A stretch of DNA of 17,518 nt from PLA5 sp040901705 (GTDB lineage: Bacteria > Planctomycetota > Planctomycetia > Pirellulales > PLA5). Shown piece by piece: positions 6,431 to 11,566 of the stretch. The number at the start of each line of letters is the position of its first letter. Within the stretch, counting starts at the first letter, position 1. The position numbers were made by a program, and so were the translations under genes. The stretch covers positions 1 to 17,518 of the forward strand of contig JBBDYI010000251.1 in the NCBI GenBank assembly GCA_040901705.1, written 5' to 3'. The notes under the pieces are model-generated. The model saw only the letters and a program-made list of their open reading frames with translations, had not been told where the DNA came from and did not search any database.

Positions 6431-8206
6431 ATGAGTCGTTGCAGAGCACGAGCGTGGGGAATTGCGGGCCCAAGATGTCGGCTCGCGGTGTTGGCGGCGG
6501 CCGTCGCTGTTTCGGGCGCGATGGTGTTTGTGACGGCGTTTTCGGCGGCTGCCGACGCGCAGCCGCCGAAGTACGATCTCGTGCTCCGCGGCGGGCACGT
6601 CGTCGATGGAACCGGCAATCCGTGGTTCGCCGGCGACGTGGCGATCGATGGCGACCGGATCGCCGCCGTAGGACGGATCGCCGCCGGCGAGGGCAAACGC
6701 GAATTCGACGCCACGGGGCTGGTCGTTGCTCCGGGCTTCATCGACATGCACTCGCACAGCGATTACGCCCTGCTGCAAGATGGCAGGGCGGAAAGCAAGA
6801 TTCGCCAGGGCGTCACGACGGAAGTTCTCGGCGAGGGAACCTCCGCCGGGCCGGGCGGGGCGGCCCAAGTCACCAACGAAGACACCATCGGCGGCGGTAG
6901 AAGCTATCGGCGGTACGCCACGCTCGGCGATTACTTTCGCCAGCTCGAAAAAACGCGGGCGTCGGTCAACGTGGCCTCGTACGTTGGGATCGACAACATC
7001 TGGCAGGCCGTGATGGGCGCTTCGCACGAGCGGCCGACCGCCGAACAGTTCGCGGCGATGAAGAAGCTCGTCCGCGCGGCGATGGAAGACGGGGCGATGG
7101 GACTGTCGACGATGATGGCCATGCCGCCGGGCGGGCTGGCGGCGACCGACGACCTCGTCGCGCTGTGCGAGCCGGTGGCCGAGGTCGGTGGCATCTATTC
7201 TTCGCACATCCGCAACGAAGGGACCGGCGTGTTCGAGGCCGTGAAGGAAGCGATCGCCGTCGGCGAGCGGGCTGGCGTGCGAGTCGACATCATCCACCTC
7301 AAGATCGCCGATCAGCAGTATTGGGGCCGGATGGGCGAGATCGTCAAGCTGATCGAAGACGCGCGGTCGCGGGGCGTCGACGTGCAGGCGAACGTCTATC
7401 CGTACACGCGGGGGAACAACGATCTGGTGAGCATCATTCCGCCGTGGGCGCACGAAGGCGGCAAGGAGAAGCTGCTCACGCGGCTGGCTGATCCGCAGGA
7501 ACGCGAGAAGATGAAGCGCGACATCCGCGGCGGCATCGACGGCTGGTACAACCACTTTACGGCGGTCGGCGGCGACTGGAGCCGGATGCTGGTGAGTGGG
7601 AATTGTCCGTATGCTGGGCTGACGATGGACCGCGTGATGGCGCTGCGCGGCGCAAGCCAGGCCGAGAAGCCGGATGCGAAGGCCGGCGGCAAACGGGACG
7701 ATTTGGACATGTTGTTCGACCTATTGATCGAGCAAAAAGGGACCGTGCCGACGGTGTATGCGCATCACACGGAGGAGGATATGAACCTGGCGATGTCGCA
7801 ACCGTGGTGTTCGATCGGGTCGGATGGGTCTGCGCTGGCAATCGAGGGTCCGCTGCGGAGCGGCAATCCACATCCGCGCAACTTCGGGACTTTTCCGCGC
7901 GTGCTCGGCGTTTACGTGCGCGAGCGGGGCGTGCTGCGATTGGAGGACGCGGTGCGGAAGATGACGTCGCTCAGCGCGGCGAAGATCGGCATTCGCGACC
8001 GCGGCGTGATCCGCGTCGGCGCAGCGGCCGACGTCACCGTGTTCGATGCGGCCAAAGTGATCGACAAGGCGACGTACACTGAGCCGTTTGCTTACGGAGA
8101 GGGAATCGAGTTGGTGGCGGTCAATGGGCAGGTCGTGCTGGAGCGCGGCAAGCATACGGGAGCGAAGCCGGGGAAGGTGTTGCGGAGGGATGGGACTAGG
8201 GGCTAG
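6431..8206 (+). CDS. secreted N-acyl-D-amino-acid deacylase family amidohydrolase
   Basis: 591 residues with a Sec-type signal peptide (hydrophobic part about residues 17-40, likely cleavage near AAADAQ), so the enzyme acts in the periplasm or outside. The metal-dependent amidohydrolase fold is clear: YDLVLRGGHVVDGTG strand, GFIDMHSHSD with His107 and His109, SSHIRNEG with His259, IIHLKI with His289, AHHTEEDM, and GSDGSALAIEGP with Asp465. The end (VGAAADVTVFDAAKV) is the usual small beta-sandwich. This subfamily removes acyl groups from N-acyl-D-amino acids or related amides such as D-amino acid residues of cell wall; the exact substrate is inferred. The bridging Cys of characterised D-aminoacylases appears to be replaced by Glu135 (VLGEGTSAGP). 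GAGGTG at 6421-6426 sets the start. The stop codon lies inside a G-rich repeat. A propeller gene follows after 41 bp. Confidence 0.88.
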   Translation: MSRCRARAWGIAGPRCRLAVLAAAVAVSGAMVFVTAFSAAADAQPPKYDLVLRGGHVVDGTGNPWFAGDVAIDGDRIAAVGRIAAGEGKREFDATGLVVAPGFIDMHSHSDYALLQDGRAESKIRQGVTTEVLGEGTSAGPGGAAQVTNEDTIGGGRSYRRYATLGDYFRQLEKTRASVNVASYVGIDNIWQAVMGASHERPTAEQFAAMKKLVRAAMEDGAMGLSTMMAMPPGGLAATDDLVALCEPVAEVGGIYSSHIRNEGTGVFEAVKEAIAVGERAGVRVDIIHLKIADQQYWGRMGEIVKLIEDARSRGVDVQANVYPYTRGNNDLVSIIPPWAHEGGKEKLLTRLADPQEREKMKRDIRGGIDGWYNHFTAVGGDWSRMLVSGNCPYAGLTMDRVMALRGASQAEKPDAKAGGKRDDLDMLFDLLIEQKGTVPTVYAHHTEEDMNLAMSQPWCSIGSDGSALAIEGPLRSGNPHPRNFGTFPRVLGVYVRERGVLRLEDAVRKMTSLSAAKIGIRDRGVIRVGAAADVTVFDAAKVIDKATYTEPFAYGEGIELVAVNGQVVLERGKHTGAKPGKVLRRDGTRG

Positions 8207-8222
8207 GGACTAGGGATTCGGG
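8192..8222 (+). repeat. G-rich GGGACTA repeat across the deacylase stop codon; G-quadruplex motif
   Basis: Five runs of three or more G (8192-8194, 8199-8202, 8206-8208, 8213-8215, 8220-8222) are separated by loops of 3-4 bases (ACTA, CTA, ACTA, ATTC), a canonical G-quadruplex pattern on the coding strand. It encodes the final G-T-R-G and the TAG stop (8204-8206) of the deacylase and extends into the gap before the propeller gene. GGGACTAGGG-type repeats look like an intergenic repeat that replaced the original gene end. Confidence 0.6.
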
Positions 8223-8247
8223 TTTTAGGAACATTGGGGATGGGCGA

Positions 8248-9528
8248 ATGAATGGTCGGTCGACGCGATGGGCGTGGGTGATGGCGATAGCTGCGGTCGT
8301 TTTTTCCGCGTCGCTTGTGCGCGCGGAGAATTGGCCGTCGTTTCGTGGCCCGACGGGAATGGGCATTAGCGGCGAACGCGCGTTGCCGACGACGTGGGAC
8401 GGTAAATCCGGCAAAAACATCGTGTGGCGCGCGGCCCTGCGGCCGACCGTCGACGACGGCAAGGCGGACTTGAATCAATCGAGTCCGATCGTGTTGGGCG
8501 ATCGGGTGATCGTGGCGACCGCGTATTGGCCGAAGGATGGTTCGCAGAAGGAAACGCCCGAGCAGCACGTGACGTGTTATGCCACGAGCGACGGAAGCGA
8601 ACTGTGGGACGCGGTGGTGCCGCCGGGACCGTGGCAGTTGACTGACCTTCGCGGCGGCTATGGCGCGCCGACGCCGGCGACCGACGGCGAGCGAATCTAC
8701 GTCGCGTTCGGTTCCGCGACGCTGGCGGCGCTCGACATGAACGGAAAACCTCTCTGGCGGCGGGACGTCGAAAACCACGCCTCGATCGACGTGGCGATGG
8801 CGAGTAGTCCGGTCGTGTTCGAGGGCCGCGTGATTCTGCTGTCCGACAAGAACAACAAACATTCGACGCTGACCGCCTACGACGGCAAGACCGGCGAAGT
8901 GGCGTGGTCGCAAGCGCGGCCGGATGTGGCGTTCAATCATTCGACGCCGACGCTGGCCACGATCGAAGGCAAGCAGCGGATGTTCGTGGCCGCGTCGAAT
9001 GCGCTACAGGCGATCGACCCGACGAACGGCGAAGTGGTTTGGTCGTGCGCCACGCCGGGCGACGTCATGTCGCCGATCTTCCACGATGGCCTTGTATATA
9101 GCGACAGCGGACGCGGCGGGCCGGGCGTGTGTGTCGCGGCCGGCGGTTCCGGAGATGTAACGGCGACGCACGTGCGGTGGCGGATTGGAAATGTGCCCGA
9201 GGCGCTGGCTTCGCCGATGGTGGCGGGCGGAATGCTGTTTCGCACGCACAATCCGGGCGTGTTGAAGTGCGTCGACTGGGGCAGCGGCAAGCAGGTGTTT
9301 TCGGCGCGGCTCGGCGGCGTGTCGATGCAGGCGAGTCCCGTGGTGACCGCCGACGGCCTGGTCTATTTCGCGAGCGGCGGGCGGAGCGTGGTGGTGCGGC
9401 CGGGCGAGAGCCTGGACATCGTGGCGACCAACGAACTGGATGATGCCAGCGCGGCATCGCCGGCCGTTTCGCAGGGGCGGCTGTTCATCAAGGGCGGTCG
9501 GTATTTGTATTGCATTGGCACGAAGTGA
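8248..9528 (+). CDS. secreted PQQ-like (BamB-type) beta-propeller protein
   Basis: 426 residues with a signal peptide (WVMAIAAVVFSASLVRA, predicted cut before ENW). The mature start ENWPSFRGPTGMG is the typical W-P-x-F-R-G-P motif of planctomycete PQQ-like propellers. Blade repeats follow, each with a pattern like A-x-D-x-x-x-G-x-x-x-W: YATSDGSELWDA, LAALDMNGKPLWRRD, LTAYDGKTGEVAWSQ, LQAIDPTNGEVVWS, and the last blade GGRYLYCIGTK. These domains usually bind partners or a quinone; no catalytic residues of a PQQ dehydrogenase are evident, so a binding or scaffold role outside the cytoplasm is more likely. It lies 41 bp behind the secreted deacylase on the same strand and may be co-transcribed. 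The ribosome-binding sequence is poor (GGGATGGGC), and the first ATG at 8248 fits the signal peptide. Confidence 0.88.
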   Translation: MNGRSTRWAWVMAIAAVVFSASLVRAENWPSFRGPTGMGISGERALPTTWDGKSGKNIVWRAALRPTVDDGKADLNQSSPIVLGDRVIVATAYWPKDGSQKETPEQHVTCYATSDGSELWDAVVPPGPWQLTDLRGGYGAPTPATDGERIYVAFGSATLAALDMNGKPLWRRDVENHASIDVAMASSPVVFEGRVILLSDKNNKHSTLTAYDGKTGEVAWSQARPDVAFNHSTPTLATIEGKQRMFVAASNALQAIDPTNGEVVWSCATPGDVMSPIFHDGLVYSDSGRGGPGVCVAAGGSGDVTATHVRWRIGNVPEALASPMVAGGMLFRTHNPGVLKCVDWGSGKQVFSARLGGVSMQASPVVTADGLVYFASGGRSVVVRPGESLDIVATNELDDASAASPAVSQGRLFIKGGRYLYCIGTK

Positions 9529-9600
9529 TTGGCGGCGCGACGCGCGGCTCGCGTTGGCGGAGCGTGGCGGTCGACCACATTACAAGTTTCCACAGTTACT

Positions 9601-9670
9601 ATTGAAACTGGGCGGCACAGAGAGGATGGGCATGGGAGCGAATCACTCGACGAATTCTCCGTGCCTCGGT
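9601..9670. repeat. GGAGGCAC-family inverted repeat, second copy
   Basis: The segment 9601-9623 matches 1841-1863 at 20 of 23 positions, starting with the shared ATTGAAAC. GGCACAGAGA (9614-9623) pairs with TCTCCGTGCC (9656-9665) at nine of ten positions. The right end CTCCGTGCCTCGGT (9657-9670) matches 1978-1991 at 13 of 14. It is a shorter, more degenerate member of the family seen upstream of csrA. Confidence 0.6.
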
Positions 9671-9716
9671 ACGACTCATTCGGAACTCCTTGCCCGTTTT
9701 TTGTGCAAATCCGAAC

Positions 9717-9748
9717 GAGTTCGTTCAACGCAGAGTTCGTTCAACGCA
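9717..9748. repeat. perfect tandem duplication of a 16-mer
   Basis: GAGTTCGTTCAACGCA occurs at 9717-9732 and again, head to tail and without change, at 9733-9748. The second copy runs into the left arm of the large inverted repeat that starts at 9743. It looks like a local slippage product or a target-site-like duplication at the edge of the repeat. Confidence 0.65.
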
Positions 9749-10039
9749 GAGGACGCAGAGGGAACGCAATGGGGCCGTTCGCCACAACTCAACGAGCGAT
9801 AAACCACAAAGGCGCAAAGACGCAAAGGAAATTGCAACGAGACTTCTGTCCGACGGTCTCTGCGTCTTTGCGCCTTCGCGGTTCATCCGAGGGGCACAAA
9901 TACGTGTCAGAACGCGAAGATTCCAGACGTTAGCCGTGCAGCGGGACATCATGTTTGGGATTCGGTCGGCCATTGACGACGCGCCACCAGCAATGCGATT
10001 CAATCCAAACCTCTGCGTTCCCTCTGCGTCCCCCGCGTT
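9743..10039. repeat. ACGCAGAGG-family inverted repeat, outer pair
   Basis: The 25-base left arm (9743-9767; core ACGCAGAGGACGCAGAGG) is complementary to the right arm 10015-10039 at 23 of 25 positions. The arms are 247 bp apart. A second, unrelated inverted repeat (9801-9884) lies wholly inside. No credible gene exists between 9529 and 10246: open readings here are low-complexity and only translate the repeats. Repeats of the ACGCAGAGGCGCAGAGG kind are known to be scattered in intergenic DNA of several phyla, with no known function. Confidence 0.75.
9801..9884. repeat. GGCGCAAAGACGCAAAGG-family inverted repeat, inner pair
   Basis: The left arm 9801-9828 (core GGCGCAAAGACGCAAAGG) and the right arm 9857-9884 (core CTGCGTCTTTGCGCC) are complementary at 23 of 28 positions with a 28-base loop. 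Four of the five mismatches would be G-U pairs if the minus strand is transcribed. It is nested inside the ACGCAGAGG pair. Confidence 0.75.
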
Positions 10040-10128
10040 AAGAAAAGTACAGGCTCATTCGTTGCTTGTGGCCAACGCCTGCGCGAATATTCCTTCGATA
10101 TTCAATACTCCGCACTCAAAACCTCGCA

Positions 10129-10157
10129 TTGACCCTCCCCTGACCGCTGGGTAGCAT
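10129..10157 (+). promoter_or_regulatory. predicted promoter for the 10247 gene
   Basis: TTGACC (five of six) with a 17-bp spacer and TAGCAT (four of six). It is just beyond the repeat cluster and about 90 bp before the start codon, leaving an mRNA leader of about 80 nt that contains the hairpin at 10173-10209. Confidence 0.4.
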
Positions 10158-10172
10158 TCGCCCTCCAATTCC

Positions 10173-10209
10173 GGCGGTCGCGCCGCGCGCGTGGCGACTC
10201 CAGACCGCC
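10173..10209 (+). other. leader hairpin GGCGGTC...GACCGCC
   Basis: GGCGGTC (10173-10179) and GACCGCC (10203-10209) are perfectly complementary, and the interior can continue with GTCGC/GGCGAC and a bulge. It sits between the predicted promoter and the ribosome-binding site (AAGGAG, 10234-10239), so it would be in the 5' leader. No T-tract follows, so it is not a terminator. Confidence 0.4.
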
Positions 10210-10246
10210 CAGGCGTTTCTCGCTCCCGATGCCAAGGAGTCAATTC

Positions 10247-10912
10247 ATGCGCTACGCGACGCGGAATCTCTGTGCCACGATGTTCCTCGCCCTCGCCGCT
10301 ACGCCGCTTGCCGCGGCGGACGGCGCGAAACCAGCAGCGACGCCCAAAACCGTCGCTGCGCCGCGGCCGGCTCGTGCCGTGACGCCTTGGCAATTGAGCA
10401 AGGCGGTTGCCGTTGCCGACGAGTCCGCTCGCCGCATCTATCGCATCGAATGCCGCATCGTGGAACGCCAGGACGACGGCCAGGAAACGGTCCTCTCACA
10501 ACCCACCGTCGCCACCATCGCCCAACAACCGGCCCAAGTTCAAATCGCTCAAGCCACGCCGCTTGTCACCGGCGCGGAACCGACGGCCGCCGGCGCGGCG
10601 AAGCCGAACATCACCGTCATCACAACCGGCCTCTCGCTGTCGATCACGGTCGCCCCCGATCGGCCCGGTCGCGCGTCGCTGGACGTCTCGATCGAACGCT
10701 CCGACATCGAGTCGGTCGACGTCACGAAGCACGCCGACGGTTCGGTCAGCCAATCGGCCCGCGTTGCGTCGCATACCACTCGCGTCATCGACAGCGTCGA
10801 ACTCGCGAAAAAATTCGCCGTCGGCCTCGACGACAAAGATCCGGCCAAAAGCAAGCGCCGCGCCGAGTTCGTCGTCGAAGAGATCGAGAACAAACATTCC
10901 GACGCGAAGTAA
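10247..10912 (+). CDS. secreted protein of unknown function (221 aa)
   Basis: ATG 10247 follows AAGGAG by seven bases. A signal peptide is clear (NLCATMFLALAATPLAAADG), followed by an Ala/Pro-rich linker to about residue 42. The mature part has an acidic-basic helix (SKAVAVADESARRIYRIECR), then QPTVATIAQQPAQVQIAQA, a low-complexity linker, and a beta-rich block (NITVITTGLSLSITVAP, ASLDVSIERSDIES). The order 'QPTVATIAQQPAQVQI ... GLSLSITV ... LDVSIERS' recalls the core of the secretin (type II/III secretion) C-terminal domain, which has a similar P-x-x-x-T-x-x-x-Q-x-A pattern before a G-x-x-L-x-V strand. It is too short to be a full secretin, so I call that a resemblance only. It ends with a charged, helical tail. 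It heads a run of three small exported or membrane genes. Confidence 0.72.
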   Translation: MRYATRNLCATMFLALAATPLAAADGAKPAATPKTVAAPRPARAVTPWQLSKAVAVADESARRIYRIECRIVERQDDGQETVLSQPTVATIAQQPAQVQIAQATPLVTGAEPTAAGAAKPNITVITTGLSLSITVAPDRPGRASLDVSIERSDIESVDVTKHADGSVSQSARVASHTTRVIDSVELAKKFAVGLDDKDPAKSKRRAEFVVEEIENKHSDAK

Positions 10913-10947
10913 ACCTCCCCAAGCGGGCGGAACAATCCGAAGCCCAA

Positions 10948-10990
10948 CGGTTCGCGGCACATGTGGTTCGCGCCCTTGTGCCGCGAACCG
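10948..10990 (+). other. 13-bp perfect hairpin with an alternative partner
   Basis: CGGTTCGCGGCAC (10948-10960) and GTGCCGCGAACCG (10978-10990) pair over 13 bp with a 17-base loop. The loop itself contains GGTTCGCG (10965-10972), a repeat of part of the left arm, which can instead pair with CGCGAACC (10982-10989). The two folds exclude each other. No T-tract follows, so a simple intrinsic terminator is unlikely. It lies in the 126-bp gap before the first small membrane gene. Confidence 0.6.
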
Positions 10991-11038
10991 CTGTCATTAC
11001 CTGCGTCAAGTCCACACGCCTGTCCAGAGGCACCCGTC

Positions 11039-11254
11039 ATGTCCAAGCATTGTTCTTTCGCTCTGGCGATACTATCGATTGCAGCTTTCGCCGCCGGCGT
11101 CTTCGCGATCTACTACAATTACTGCTGGCAGACCCGCCGCAAGGGAACGAGCGGCAAGAAGCGCCCGACCGCCGCGATGATGGCCGGATTGGTGGGGCAT
11201 GTTTGGTCGTTCAATGAACTATTTGAGTCGATACTGAATCCTAGTCACTTGTAA
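11039..11254 (+). CDS. small single-pass membrane protein, unknown (71 aa)
   Basis: ATG 11039 with AGAGG at 11026-11030, eight bases ahead. A single hydrophobic helix (about residues 7-27, with AILSIAAFAAGVFAIYYNYC) is followed by a basic stretch (QTRRKGTSGKKR), so the C-terminus is probably cytoplasmic. The rest, TAAMMAGLVGHVWSFNELFE, is amphipathic. I do not recognise the family. It overlaps nothing and stands 12 bp before another small membrane gene, so the two are probably translated from one mRNA. Codon use is similar to the neighbours but less GC-biased at third positions in the last part. Confidence 0.6.
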   Translation: MSKHCSFALAILSIAAFAAGVFAIYYNYCWQTRRKGTSGKKRPTAAMMAGLVGHVWSFNELFESILNPSHL

Positions 11255-11266
11255 GCGAGCCGAACG

Positions 11267-11464
11267 ATGCGTTATTGCCTGACCGGAGCAGCGGTTTGCT
11301 GGCTGACCGGAGCATCAATCATCTTTGTTGGAGGCAAACTTCTCGCAGCCTCACCGGGCCCCAACGCCTACCCGACCATCTTGACGTTTTCCATAGTCGG
11401 CGCAATCGCCGGTGCGGCCGAGGCGATCGTCCGAGCCATTAAAAAACCGCCAGCAACGCACTAA
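11267..11464 (+). CDS. small two-pass membrane protein, unknown (65 aa)
   Basis: Two hydrophobic helices, about residues 5-27 (LTGAAVCWLTGASIIFVGG) and 38-57 (ILTFSIVGAIAGAAEAIV), are separated by a short S-P-G-P-N-A-Y-P loop and end in a basic tail (RAIKKPPATH), consistent with an inner-membrane hairpin. No motif identifies a function. The start at 11267 lies 12 bases after the preceding stop; AGCGAG upstream is a weak ribosome-binding site, so translational coupling to the gene before is plausible. A promoter-like TTGACA follows 27 bp after its stop, suggesting that the large gene downstream is transcribed separately. Confidence 0.58.
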   Translation: MRYCLTGAAVCWLTGASIIFVGGKLLAASPGPNAYPTILTFSIVGAIAGAAEAIVRAIKKPPATH

Positions 11465-11491
11465 TAGGACACTATCGCCTGGCCAATCAGG

Positions 11492-11521
11492 TTGACAGAC
11501 CCATCGACAACAGGTTATGCG
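11492..11521 (+). promoter_or_regulatory. possible promoter for the cytochrome/DUF1549 gene
   Basis: A perfect TTGACA -35 hexamer (11492-11497) is followed after 18 bp by TATGCG (11516-11521), a poor -10 match. TATAGA at 11522-11527 is a better hexamer but lies too far away. The TTG of this box is also the first possible start codon of the long reading frame; treating it as promoter favours the GTG start at 11567. Confidence 0.35.
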
Positions 11522-11566
11522 TATAGACTGTCACGCCCGCCCTACCTGCCGAAAACGTGGTCTTCC

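Noticed and set aside
5978..7555. Minus-strand open reading of 525 codons over the deacylase and the divergent gap
   Set aside because: It runs antisense through the conserved deacylase motifs and the HEAT-gene start; composition is that of a shadow frame.
9529..9933. Open readings of 120-154 codons in the repeat gap after the propeller gene
   Set aside because: They only translate the repeats (for example NAEDAEGTQ), have no ribosome-binding sites and end inside further repeats.
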